Positions 26,917 through 35,387 of a DNA stretch of 64,000 nucleotides are shown in pieces. The DNA lies in NCBI RefSeq assembly GCF_016919005.1, contig NZ_JAFFQE010000012.1, positions 1 to 64,000 on the forward strand. The letters run 5' to 3'. The position numbers were made by a program, and so were the translations under genes. Below the pieces are notes generated by a model. The model made no database searches and had not been told where the DNA came from. It was given only the letters and a program-made list of their open reading frames with translations. The DNA is from Desulfopila inferna (lineage in GTDB: Bacteria > Desulfobacterota > Desulfobulbia > Desulfobulbales > Desulfocapsaceae). The stretch's first letter is position 1. Each line of letters opens with the position of its first letter.

Positions 26917-27751
26917 CGGCCTTCTCCAGGACCGTATCCATGAGTGATCCCAGCTGTTCAAGGTGAGATCTCTCCTCGCCGGCAATGCGTTCCAGCATTT
27001 TTCTGCTCTGGCTGTCGCTGGTATTTTGCAAAGCGCGCATATACAGATCAAGGGCTTGTGCTTCAATCGACATAGCCAAACCGATCACTTCATCAATTTT
27101 TTCAAAGTCCGGGTTGACACGCTGCAGGTATTCATCTGTTGTCATTCCCCCCTCAAGAGCATCCTGTTCCAGATTTTCTTCGAATACGCTCAGGTCATCG
27201 GCACCTGTAAGTCTGATGTATTCATCGAAAAGAATTTCCTTATGGATCTCCTCGATACCGGCAAGTTTTTTAAAAAGTCCGATTACCTCAGGGGATGAAA
27301 CCTTCTCCATCATGCGGAGGTAAAAATCCTCGAGACCCTGTTCCAGCGAATACGCTGTCCTCAGAACCTGCTCGGCGGATCCCAGGTCGTGAAAAAGCTC
27401 AAGCCCCTGGTCTTCTGCACCGACAGCCTCATGTCCATCCCAGGCCTTCATACCGCCTTTGAGATTTATGACTTCCTTAAATCCCTTGCCTGCCAACTGT
27501 TGAGCCGCCACGCGGCTTCTCCCGCCGATGGCTCAGTAGACCACCACGGGTTTCTGCCGATCAAGCTGATCGAGCGAGCCCGCCAGTTGCGGTAGCGGAA
27601 TAAGTTTGGCTCCCGGAATATGGGAAATTCGATATTCCGAAGGTTGGCGGACGTCAAGAAACTGAATTTCTTCAGTTGAGTTTTTTTGCAGTTCCCGCAC
27701 TTCTTCACTATCAAGTGATTGAGCGGGAGTTAGAAATTGTTTCCAGTGCAT
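26909..27751 (-). CDS. Rhodanese/ferritin-like fusion, probable selenoprotein (UGA at the catalytic cysteine)
   Basis: Two open frames in the same phase, 27751-27536 and 27532-26909, are joined by a TGA at 27533-27535. Read through, they give a 280-residue protein. Residues 1-110 form one rhodanese domain (IQFLDVRQPSEYRISHIPGA, then PVVVY-U-AIGGRSRVAAQQL and INLKGGMKAWDG). The UGA falls exactly at the catalytic position of CxxGxRS, here U73. The C-terminal part is ferritin-like with IEEIHKE and GEERSHLE helices typical of rubrerythrin-type di-iron sites. Neither half alone is a whole rhodanese domain. A sulfur or selenium transferase role is inferred. The alternative is a nonsense mutation. 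Confidence 0.75.
27499..27535 (-). promoter_or_regulatory. Recoded UGA with SECIS-like hairpin
   Basis: On the minus strand the UGA is followed by a 15-nt spacer, then AGCCGC-GTG-GCGGCT, a perfect 6-bp stem with a three-base GUG loop starting about 22 nt after UGA. Bacterial SECIS elements sit inside the coding region just after UGA, with a G (usually GU) in a small apical loop at about this distance. Confidence 0.65.
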
Positions 27752-28178
27752 TTTCGGGGCCCCTGTTTCGTCTGTAATCTATCTGTCTTAAGGATAATAT
27801 GGGTCCAACAGAAAATTTTGCTGCTGAGCCTTTTTATCCAGGCTTTGTCTGTCAGGTTGGTCGCCAAAAACATACAGAAAGTCTAATTTAATGTTGACTG
27901 GCTATCGTTATGGGACCATGCTGAAGAACAACTGCTTGTTCTTTTCTGAGTCGGTACGGACGAGGAAAATACTTCAAGTACCTTGTTAGATTGTAGCGAA
28001 TGGCCGAAAAAGATCAAGGTGGATTCATCCGAAGGTCGAAAATGATGGCAAAAATTAATATCCTGGTTACTTTCAATGGCAGTTTAGTCGGCTACTGCGA
28101 TTGTGATTGATAAATTCCAGCTACTTAGTACCTTACTCCTTAACTTCTGTCATAAGAACAAGAAAAGGAGGAACGCAT
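27752..28178. other. Gene-free stretch with divergent promoters
   Basis: About 430 bp between the minus-strand rhodanese gene and the plus-strand hisC leader ORF. No credible gene; it must carry promoters in both directions. A TTGACT at about 27893 is a possible -35 box, but no confident -10 was chosen. Confidence 0.35.
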
Positions 28179-28286
28179 TTGAAATTGTCGAGCTGGATAT
28201 GCATCCAAGGTACTTACTTGCCTTTACCGGCGTTAGTGAGAAGCAGAGCTTTGAAAAGAGCAAACGAAAAAGGAACAGGCAGATGA
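28179..28286 (+). CDS. Small leader ORF coupled to hisC
   Basis: TTG start 7 nt after a strong AAAGGAGG site. It encodes 35 residues (begins [20 protein letters not shown], ends in a basic stretch) and its TGA overlaps the hisC ATG as ATGA. Such coupling suggests a leader peptide that controls hisC translation or a small real protein. It is not histidine-rich, so classical His attenuation is not indicated. No family recognised. Confidence 0.4.
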   Translation: MKLSSWICIQGTYLPLPALVRSRALKRANEKGTGR

Positions 28287-29344
28287 GCAAGTATTGGAGT
28301 TCAAAGGTAAAAAAGTTGGAGCCCTATGTGCCGGGTGAACAGCCGAAAATTGAGAACCTTGTCAAGTTGAACACCAACGAAAACCCCTATGGTCCATCAC
28401 CCCTTGCCCTGCGGGAAATGGAAAGACAGGCAGGTGATGCTCTGCGTCTCTATCCCGATCCGGAATCGGAGCATCTGCGAAATGCCGTAGCCGAATTTTA
28501 TCACATTGACAGGAGCAGTGTCTTTGTCGGCAATGGATCCGATGAGGTGCTTGCCCATACCTTCCAGGCTCTGCTGAAACAGAAAAAGCCTCTTCTCTGC
28601 CCCGATATTTCTTACAGTTTCTATCCTGTCTACAGCGGTCTTTATGATGTCGAATGTTGTGAGATTCCACTGGCAGAGGACTTTACGATCAGGATTGAAG
28701 ACTATATGCGCGACAATGGCGGCATCCTCTTTGCCAACCCCAACGCCCCAACCGGATGCTTTCTCGAGTTGCAGCAGATTGAATCACTGCTGCAGGCGAA
28801 CCGGGAATCAGTAGTGGTTATCGACGAGGCCTATATTGATTTTGGCGGGCAATCCGCTGTTGAGCTGATTGACAAATACGACAACCTCCTTGTTATCCAG
28901 ACCTTGTCGAAATCCCGCTCTCTTGCCGGACTTCGCGTTGGTTTTGCCATTGGACAAAAGAACCTGATCGAGGCTCTGGAGAGGGTGAAGAACAGTTTTA
29001 ACTCCTATCCTCTCGATAGATTTGCCATCTATGGAGGTGCGGCGGCAATGTCTGATCGACAGCATTTTGAAACTACCCGGAAGAAGATCATTACTACCAG
29101 GGAATGGCTGACCAGTGAACTGACGAAACGGGGATTCGAGGTCCTGCCATCGCGGGCTAACTTTGTATTTGCACGAAATGAACGTTGCGATGCGCTGGAG
29201 TTAAGCAGCGCATTACGTCGTAAAAATATTCTCGTAAGGCATTTTAAGCAGCCTAGAATTGATCAATTTCTCAGGATTACAGTAGGTAGCGACATTGAGT
29301 GTGGTCAGCTAATCACGACGCTGGATGAAATAGCAGATCTCTGA
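28283..29344 (+). CDS. hisC: Histidinol-phosphate aminotransferase HisC
   Basis: 353 residues from ATG at 28283, chosen because [20 protein letters not shown] is the family start. Class I/II PLP aminotransferase: [13 protein letters not shown] near residue 30, [30 protein letters not shown], and the PLP lysine in [15 protein letters not shown]. It transfers an amino group to imidazole-acetol phosphate in histidine synthesis. No other his genes nearby. Confidence 0.92.
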   Translation: MSKYWSSKVKKLEPYVPGEQPKIENLVKLNTNENPYGPSPLALREMERQAGDALRLYPDPESEHLRNAVAEFYHIDRSSVFVGNGSDEVLAHTFQALLKQKKPLLCPDISYSFYPVYSGLYDVECCEIPLAEDFTIRIEDYMRDNGGILFANPNAPTGCFLELQQIESLLQANRESVVVIDEAYIDFGGQSAVELIDKYDNLLVIQTLSKSRSLAGLRVGFAIGQKNLIEALERVKNSFNSYPLDRFAIYGGAAAMSDRQHFETTRKKIITTREWLTSELTKRGFEVLPSRANFVFARNERCDALELSSALRRKNILVRHFKQPRIDQFLRITVGSDIECGQLITTLDEIADL

Positions 29345-29514
29345 AAGATCGACAATGACCAATGTTTTGAACTTATGCTGGAAAAGTGGATCGAATTATA
29401 CTAGAATAGATAAATACATTTTTTTAGAGAGCTTTACCGGCTCCCGATTACTGTAAATTCCAAAATGGTAGATTTTTTTTGAGGATAACTATAGATAGTG
29501 GAGAATAGAAAAGA

Positions 29515-30519
29515 GTGAAAATCAATGACAAAATATTTAAGGCACTGGTCGTTGAGGAAATCACCCCCGGAAAATTCGAACTGAATATTAAGAAGAAGGC
29601 GGTGAAGGATCTTCCGCCAGGCGAAGTTCTGATACGGGTAAAATATTCATCTCTGAATTATAAGGATGCTCTTTCGGCCAGCGGCAACCGAGGTGTTACC
29701 CGAAAATATCCACATACCCCGGGTATTGATGCCTCTGGAGTCGTGGTGGAGAGTGAGAATAGCGAGTTCAGGAAAGGGGACGAAGTGCTGGTCACCGGTT
29801 ATGATCTCGGTATGAATACCTGCGGGGGATTTGAGCAGTACATCCGGGTTCCGGCTGAATGGGTCGTGAGAAAGCCGAAAGGCCTCAGTCTGGGCGAAGC
29901 CATGATTTTTGGAACCGCGGGATTTACGGCGGCACTGTCAGTTCATGCCCTGGTGCAGGATGTATCCCCTGAAGACGGTGAAATCCTCGTTACCGGAGCT
30001 TCCGGCGGGGTGGGTTCTCTGGCAGTTTCCCTGCTGGCAAAACTGGGCTACAGGGTAGTTGGCGTAACCGGCAAACCTCAAGGCAAGAGATTCCTGAAGA
30101 AGCTCGGAGCACACCGGGTCATCGGCAGGGATGAGGCTCGGGACGACAGCGGTAAACCCATGCTCAAGACAACCTGGGCCGGAGTCATCGATACTGTAGG
30201 CGGAGACATACTGGTCACGGCGATCAAGTCGACAAAGCCCCTGGGGACTGTTACCTGCTGCGGCAATGTCGCCTCCCCCGATCTGCCCCTTACCGTGTAT
30301 CCTTTTATTCTGCGCGGTGTCAGGCTGATAGGAATAGATTCGCAGAATTGCCCCATGCCCCTTCGTCGGGAAATTTGGGATCTTTTAGGAGATAAATGGA
30401 AAACGGAAGCATTGAAGGACATCTGTGAAGAGATTGGCATGGAGGGGCTTGAGCACCATATTGGTCTGATCCTTCAGGGACAACAGAAGGGACGGATAGT
30501 AGTCAATCTGGATGCCTGA
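29515..30519 (+). CDS. YhdH/AcuI family quinone oxidoreductase
   Basis: 334 residues of the zinc-free medium-chain reductase family: ALVVEEITPG start, SLNYKDALSASGNRGVTRKY and PHTPGIDASGVV motifs, Rossmann VTGASGGVGSLAVSLLAKLG, and IDSQNCPMPLRREIWDLL near the end, the YhdH/AcuI pattern. Characterised relatives reduce acryloyl-CoA with NADPH. Start GTG at 29515. Single gene ending at a bidirectional terminator. Confidence 0.88.
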   Translation: MKINDKIFKALVVEEITPGKFELNIKKKAVKDLPPGEVLIRVKYSSLNYKDALSASGNRGVTRKYPHTPGIDASGVVVESENSEFRKGDEVLVTGYDLGMNTCGGFEQYIRVPAEWVVRKPKGLSLGEAMIFGTAGFTAALSVHALVQDVSPEDGEILVTGASGGVGSLAVSLLAKLGYRVVGVTGKPQGKRFLKKLGAHRVIGRDEARDDSGKPMLKTTWAGVIDTVGGDILVTAIKSTKPLGTVTCCGNVASPDLPLTVYPFILRGVRLIGIDSQNCPMPLRREIWDLLGDKWKTEALKDICEEIGMEGLEHHIGLILQGQQKGRIVVNLDA

Positions 30520-30543
30520 TCTTTCCGCACCGGCTTGATGCAG

Positions 30544-30573
30544 AAAAAGCCCGTCTCGGAATGAGCCGGGCTT
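30544..30573. terminator. Hairpin terminator between convergent genes
   Basis: AAGCCCG (30547) and CGGGCTT (30573) pair over 7 bp around a 13-nt loop. On the minus strand it is followed by five T, so it chiefly ends the SLOG-like gene; on the plus strand the T-run is poor. Confidence 0.75.
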
Positions 30574-30607
30574 GTGTATTTCCAACCTCTGTGAGCTGCC
30601 GGCAAAA

Positions 30608-31159
30608 TCACTCCTCGCCAAAAGAGTCCGCATAGAGCTTTTGTATGGCTTCTCTGCCCGCATCGCTGAGATACCTCGTTCCTGAACCGACAAAGGTATC
30701 GTATTCGATCTTCGGGCTATTTTCCTGCCAGCCGCCATCCTTCCAGGTAAACCACTTTTTGGAAGGCTGGTCGAAAACGTGCAGCGGACGGTTGAACATC
30801 TTGGCAAGTTCAACGGCCCAACCGGTTCCGCCTTTCACGGACCCGCCTTCCTGTATTGTTCCTATGACAAATATCTGATGACCGCTGTTCACCATATGGA
30901 AAATGGTCTGCAGGACTTTTCTGATTTTATCTGTTTCGTAATAGGTTCGATTGAGCATGCGGGAAGCCAGTTCCATGCTGATGTCGCCGCGCTCGAGCTC
31001 GTCCTGGCTGAGAACCACACTGTTTTTGTCCCTGTTGAGTTTATGTCCCTCAAAAGTATAGATAACCTCCTTCATGCCATATTTTTCGGCCATTTCACCA
31101 AAGGTGGCTTCGGCGCCTTTGAGGCCGCCGTGATAGAGGGTGCAGTTTGATTTGTCCAT
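30608..31159 (-). CDS. SLOG-like putative nucleotide-binding protein
   Basis: 183 residues. LYHGGLKGAEATFGEMAEKYG and IQEGGSVKGGTGWAVELAKM followed by NRPLHVFDQPSKKWFTW match the layout of SLOG/LOG-like Rossmann proteins, in which a GG-x-G pocket binds a nucleotide-type ligand. A specific substrate cannot be given. It is monocistronic. Confidence 0.6.
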   Translation of the reverse strand: MDKSNCTLYHGGLKGAEATFGEMAEKYGMKEVIYTFEGHKLNRDKNSVVLSQDELERGDISMELASRMLNRTYYETDKIRKVLQTIFHMVNSGHQIFVIGTIQEGGSVKGGTGWAVELAKMFNRPLHVFDQPSKKWFTWKDGGWQENSPKIEYDTFVGSGTRYLSDAGREAIQKLYADSFGEE

Positions 31160-31366
31160 ATATCGACTCCTGTTACAATTAAGATTAAAAAAAACGTATA
31201 GTTCACATGATTAAAAATTCCAAGGCGTTCAGCTGAGAATAAATGTTGTGGAATTGTATATCCTGTTTCCTCGAAAGGCAATGGAGTTCTTTACTTTTGT
31301 CCCTTGATTGGTGCCTGCATTTTCCCGAGATTGCGAAAATACCCAGGATGCGTAATAACCCGATCA

Positions 31367-32323
31367 TTATTTGGTTCCGCAGAGAAAGACCCGAAAAGGT
31401 GCCGGATAACCTTCTATGGTGAGTGATGAATCCTGGGGATTGAGAAAATCGCTGTAAGACTCGAAAGTCATCCATTTGGTTCTGCGCTGCTCTTTTTCCG
31501 ACATGGGATGGGAGCAAAAGAGCTGGGCATCCTCAAATCCAGCACGTTGCATCCAGTGTTGAAGGCACTTTCCGGTAGGGACAAAATAGGTGCCCGGCAC
31601 TTTGGCGTACGTCTTTTCCGGAAAGAGGGCATAAGGCTCCTCGCCGGGGATGGCTTGTGATTCGAGGAGTAGGGTACCGCCGGGCTTGAGGGCTTTGAAT
31701 ATCTCTTTGAGGACATCGACCGGAGATGAGCGGTGGTAAATAACTCCCATAAGAAAAATCACATCGAAGATTTCCGGGAAAAGTCCGATATGTTCCACAC
31801 CGAGCAGGTCGATATGCAGGTTCCTCAGCCCTGCCATGTTTCTCAGGGCCTGGAAGCAGTAGTAATGCTGCACCGAGGGTTCAAACCCCACGATAATGGC
31901 GGGATTGTAGGGCGCCATGCGAAACATGTAGTAGCCATTGCTGCAGCCGATGTCGGCGATCACCTTTCCCTGAAGATCAGGCAGCCGCGGCACCAGGCGT
32001 TGCCATTTTCTCTCACTGCGCCATTCCGCATCTATATCGGTTCCGAAGATCGAAAAAGGACCCTTCCTCCAGGGCATGAACGCCTCCAGGTTTTCCCTGA
32101 TCCACTGCTGCTCCTGTTTCTCTACCTCTTCTTTGTCACCGATGATAACTGTCTCTCCGCTGCAGTCCACATGTCGTGCCCGAAAGCGGGAAAGCGCCTC
32201 GCAGGGTTCACGGTAGCGCAGAAAGCCTTTCTTTTTCTGGTTCACCCACTTCTGCTTTGCCTTGTGTTCCGCAACGATAGTATCATGGAATGGTGAAACG
32301 GGAAGCTTGGCGAGATAATCCAT
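31367..32323 (-). CDS. cmoB: tRNA U34 carboxymethyltransferase CmoB
   Basis: 318 residues. The start is ATG at 32323, sharing one base with the cmoA stop (TGATG), so the ORF upstream of it is not used. Motifs: WRKGPFSIFGTDIDAEWRS, KVIADIGCSNGYYMFRMA (SAM site), and LGVIYHRSSPVDVLKE-type text (LMGVIYHRSSPVDVL). It transfers a carboxymethyl group from carboxy-SAM to wobble hydroxyuridine in tRNA. Confidence 0.92.
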   Translation of the reverse strand: MDYLAKLPVSPFHDTIVAEHKAKQKWVNQKKKGFLRYREPCEALSRFRARHVDCSGETVIIGDKEEVEKQEQQWIRENLEAFMPWRKGPFSIFGTDIDAEWRSERKWQRLVPRLPDLQGKVIADIGCSNGYYMFRMAPYNPAIIVGFEPSVQHYYCFQALRNMAGLRNLHIDLLGVEHIGLFPEIFDVIFLMGVIYHRSSPVDVLKEIFKALKPGGTLLLESQAIPGEEPYALFPEKTYAKVPGTYFVPTGKCLQHWMQRAGFEDAQLFCSHPMSEKEQRRTKWMTFESYSDFLNPQDSSLTIEGYPAPFRVFLCGTK

Positions 32324-33072
32324 CAGGAAATGGCTCCCGTTGGTTTTATGGCGACAAAGGAAACGAAGTTGAACCACTGAAAGTAGCTTTCGATGGATTG
32401 GAAACCCACCTTTTTCAGAATAGTTTTATTTTCCTCGATGGAAAAAGGGATCAATACATTTTCAAGCGCTTCACGTTTTTTGGCTATCTCCAACTCGGAA
32501 TATCCTTTTTGCCGCTTGTATTGATGGTAGAGATCAATGAAAATCCTGTTGAGGAGAGGATCGTGGCGTATGGTTTTTTCTCCAAGGATGAGCACGCCGC
32601 CGGGCCGCAGGTTATCGAAAACTCTTTGTAGAAACTCCTGCCGCAGAACCGGTCGGATAAACTGGAGTGTATAGTTGAGGATGAAGACGCCGGTGTCCGG
32701 AAGCGAAATGTTCATGATATCCTGGTCGAGAAACTCGATTTTTTTCTTTTTGCTGTACAACTCCGCCTTGAGCCGGCCCTTGTCCAGCATGGCGGGGGAG
32801 TTGTCCACGCCAAGATAGCGGATCGAATCATTGGCAATCAGCCTGCAGAATTCCAGCAATGTCGTGCCGGTGGCACAGCCAAGATCCACTATCCGGTCAT
32901 CATCTCTGAGAAGCCTCTGCAGCAGATTAGCCGTGGCCTGGATGACTTCATGGTAAAAGGGGATGGAACGATCGAGCATGTCGTCGAAAACTTCGACCAC
33001 CCGTTCGGAAAAGATAAAATCTTCCTGCACTGAATCCACCTGAAAAAGGGTATCTTTAGGCTTATCTGTCAT
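32323..33072 (-). CDS. cmoA: Carboxy-SAM synthase CmoA
   Basis: 249 residues from ATG at 33072 (MTDKPKDTLFQVDSVQEDFI), which matches the usual CmoA start; an ORF extension to 33174 is encoded by a repeat copy. SAM-fold motifs: VDLGCATGTTLLEFCRL, YLGVDNSPAMLDK and FILNYTLQFI. CmoA makes carboxy-SAM from SAM and prephenate, which CmoB uses. RBS is weak. Confidence 0.9.
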   Translation of the reverse strand: MTDKPKDTLFQVDSVQEDFIFSERVVEVFDDMLDRSIPFYHEVIQATANLLQRLLRDDDRIVDLGCATGTTLLEFCRLIANDSIRYLGVDNSPAMLDKGRLKAELYSKKKKIEFLDQDIMNISLPDTGVFILNYTLQFIRPVLRQEFLQRVFDNLRPGGVLILGEKTIRHDPLLNRIFIDLYHQYKRQKGYSELEIAKKREALENVLIPFSIEENKTILKKVGFQSIESYFQWFNFVSFVAIKPTGAIS

Positions 33073-33087
33073 GAGCTTGTTATTTAT

Positions 33088-33162
33088 GATGGTGTCGCGA
33101 AAAGCACCCCGTACGGGTATAAACTCCGACTTCAAGATAGCCCGATCCACAGCGTTGCTGGT
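33088..33162 (-). repeat. Dispersed repeat family A, copy 2, overlapping the cmoA ORF extension
   Basis: On the minus strand: CCAGCAACGC, GATCGGGCTATCTTGAAGTC, GGAGTTTATACCCGTACGGG, GTGCTTTTCGCGACACCATC. Same order as copy 1 at 13112. It is translated in frame as the apparent N-terminal extension of cmoA. Confidence 0.85.
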
Positions 33163-33365
33163 TTTTGGAGCCATCTGGCATCGTGGTAATTTTTTAAGAG
33201 ATTATCTTTTATGAGATCATCGTATTCCAGTAAATCTCTTTAAATACTGGTAAGACGGAGCGGAAAAATATGCAATATTCTATGCCGGCGGCAGAATGTC
33301 AATAGATGAACGCGCTCAGGACACGGTTTGGATAGAAGGGGAAGGCTTACGTGTCCGCCACTCTA

Positions 33366-34274
33366 TTATCGACTCCAGCCCTGCAGCTCACCAGCGCCGG
33401 CCCGGACAAGCATCTTCAGCATCTCCGGAGAATCAAACATTTTCCGACAAAGCTCGCATTTACGATAGGTGACAATCTCCCGCGCCTTAAATCCGGCAAA
33501 ACCGGCTATTGTGGTAATTCCCTGATTTCGGATGCAGGTATACAGCGCATTGCTTTCCAGTTTTTTAAAAAGCTCGTCTGCACTATGTTCTTTGAGGCTG
33601 CCGAGGAGAAAAAAATTGGTTGTGTTGAAATGGCTGCCGGCATCGCAGCAGGCATACATGTTGAAATCGGGCGCAAGATAAGGGTTCATGGCGCAGCGAT
33701 TAGCCTGATAATCGGTGAAGATCGCCGGCCTGCCGAAGCTGTTTGCCCGTCCTGCATAGATAACCGGTTCGGGAAAAAATTTCAGTTGATTGTACCGCAG
33801 AAAATCTTCATATGCATCATCTTCTTCTGAGAAATCGGTTACGAAAGAGACGAAATAATCGATTCCGGATGCCTTGCACCCATTGGCGGCGTGGATAATA
33901 TTCCGACGAGGGACATGCTGCTGATGCCACCTGCTGTAGCTCATGCGCAGTTGCGAGAGCCCGCAGAGTTTGAGGGAATCCAGTTTGTGTTGCGCGACTT
34001 CTGCACTGGTGGCCCAGGAGCAGTTGGTAACGATCCTGCTGTATATCCTGAGTTCGCGACATAGTGCCACCAGCTCAAGTAGATCGTCGAAATAGATAAA
34101 AGGTTCACCGGCGGTGAAACTGATCCCGGTTACACCTGCCTCCGCCAGATCACGGATAGCTCTTTGTGCAGCGGCCGGTTCCATTTTGGTGGTTTCCGGT
34201 GCCTCGCCTGCGGCTACACAGTGACTGCATTTGATATTGCAGCGGGTTGAATATCCAAAAGCTATTTTTCTCAT
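33366..34274 (-). CDS. Radical SAM protein of unknown specificity
   Basis: 302 residues. Radical-SAM cysteines C12, C16 and C19 (STRCNIKCSHC), SFTAGEPFIY (the GE motif for SAM), then a C-terminal cysteine cluster (CAMNPYLAP, MYACCDAGSHF, YRKCELCRKM) reminiscent of SPASM-type auxiliary cluster domains. Peptide- or cofactor-modifying enzymes share this layout. No precursor peptide or partner gene is adjacent, so the substrate is unknown. Confidence 0.8.
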   Translation of the reverse strand: MRKIAFGYSTRCNIKCSHCVAAGEAPETTKMEPAAAQRAIRDLAEAGVTGISFTAGEPFIYFDDLLELVALCRELRIYSRIVTNCSWATSAEVAQHKLDSLKLCGLSQLRMSYSRWHQQHVPRRNIIHAANGCKASGIDYFVSFVTDFSEEDDAYEDFLRYNQLKFFPEPVIYAGRANSFGRPAIFTDYQANRCAMNPYLAPDFNMYACCDAGSHFNTTNFFLLGSLKEHSADELFKKLESNALYTCIRNQGITTIAGFAGFKAREIVTYRKCELCRKMFDSPEMLKMLVRAGAGELQGWSR

Positions 34275-34437
34275 AATGTTTATGTGGAGTATTTTTTCTT
34301 AACGGTTATCATGATAGCATGCATCGTTAAGTCAGACACGGCAATAGTAAGCGGCCATCCCACATGCAATTTACTGTATGATTGCAACAAATCAATAGAG
34401 ATAATCTGGTCTCCATGATGTCAGATGGCTGGGTGAA

Positions 34438-34512
34438 AACCTGCAACGCGGGAGATCGAGCTTTCCCGAAGTCGGAGCTTATGCCCTTACGGGTGCTTAT
34501 CGCGACGCCGTC
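34438..34512 (+). repeat. Dispersed repeat family A, copy 3
   Basis: AACCTGCAACGCGGGAGATC, GAGCTTTCCCGAAGTCGGAG, CTTATGCCCTTACGGGTGCT, TATCGCGACGCCGTC. The centre palindrome is disturbed by one base (CCCTTACGGG). It lies about 135 bp upstream of the lipoyl-like gene. Confidence 0.85.
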
Positions 34513-34647
34513 AATGAAAGATTTAAACTTGCCATGGCTATATTCTATAGGTATATAAATCTACCGTGTTGAAAAATGTTATAAATAAACTTGCATACCC
34601 AAGCTCCAGCAAAAAGGTCATCAAGTGAAATACCACAAGGGTTGGCT

Positions 34648-35304
34648 ATGTCGAAAGAAATAAATTTTGATGAACTGATAGGGAAATACCGCTCTGATCC
34701 CTATGATTACATTGATGTTAATGCAATACATACCGGAGTGGTCACCTTTAAGGTGGCCGAAGGCGACGGGGTGGACTCGCCGGGCGGCGAATGGAACCAT
34801 ATACCCGGTACGGCTGTCTATGAGATTAACAGGGAACGAAATCCCAAGCTGGTTCACTCTCAGATAAACGGCACCATCTCATATTTGAACGCCGATCTGG
34901 AGGGTCAGTTTGTCGAAGCCGGGGAAAAATTGATGACCATCCGTCATCCCCTGAAGAAAAAGGAGATTATCGAAAACATCCTCCAGGAAGTCCTTTATCT
35001 TTTCACTGCACCGGAAAGGGCCAAGTATTTCTTTGCCCTGGATGTCCAGGCAAGAATTGAGAAAAAGGGCGCCCGCTCCGTCTCCATTGCTCCGGGCGAT
35101 GAAATTCTTACCATGTCGCTGATGAAGCGGGACACTCCGATCTATTATGAAGGGGAGCCGGGAGTTATCCATTCGGTGTATTTCAAACCCGGAATATCCG
35201 TCGACCAGGGCACTCCCCTTATTGGAGTATGTGCAAATGATAAGGTTCCTTTGATACAGAAGATAATCAACCGGGTTAAGGCAGATTGGGATAAGAACAA
35301 TTAA
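34648..35304 (+). CDS. Lipoyl/biotinyl-domain-like protein upstream of birA
   Basis: 218 residues from ATG at 34648 (AAGG 7 nt upstream). Two stretches resemble halves of a lipoyl-type barrel: INGTISYLNADLEGQFVEAG plus EKLMTIRH near residues 72-105, and GVIHSVYFKPGISVDQGTPL near residues 175-200. Neither has the usual Met-Lys-Met modification site, so it may be a carrier-like or binding protein rather than a biotinylated one. birA follows 83 bp downstream, which supports a biotin link by position only. Confidence 0.55.
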   Translation: MSKEINFDELIGKYRSDPYDYIDVNAIHTGVVTFKVAEGDGVDSPGGEWNHIPGTAVYEINRERNPKLVHSQINGTISYLNADLEGQFVEAGEKLMTIRHPLKKKEIIENILQEVLYLFTAPERAKYFFALDVQARIEKKGARSVSIAPGDEILTMSLMKRDTPIYYEGEPGVIHSVYFKPGISVDQGTPLIGVCANDKVPLIQKIINRVKADWDKNN

Positions 35305-35384
35305 CCCAGCTGAGCTGGATAAGAACCTTAAGGCAGATTATTTTCTTGCAAGAAAACAAGAAGACAATCTGTAAGGTACTAATT
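35303..35384 (+). repeat. Dispersed repeat family B, copy 2
   Basis: AACCCAGCTGAGCTGGATAA, GAACCTTAAGGCAGATTATT, TTCTTGCAAGAAAACAAGAA, GACAATCTGTAAGGTACTAA. The second part can form a long hairpin (CAGATT-ATTTTCTTG with CAAGAAGAC-AATCTG, closed by CCTTA/TAAGG). It fills the gap before birA and its TAAGG end acts as the apparent birA RBS. Confidence 0.85.
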
Positions 35385-35387
35385 CCC

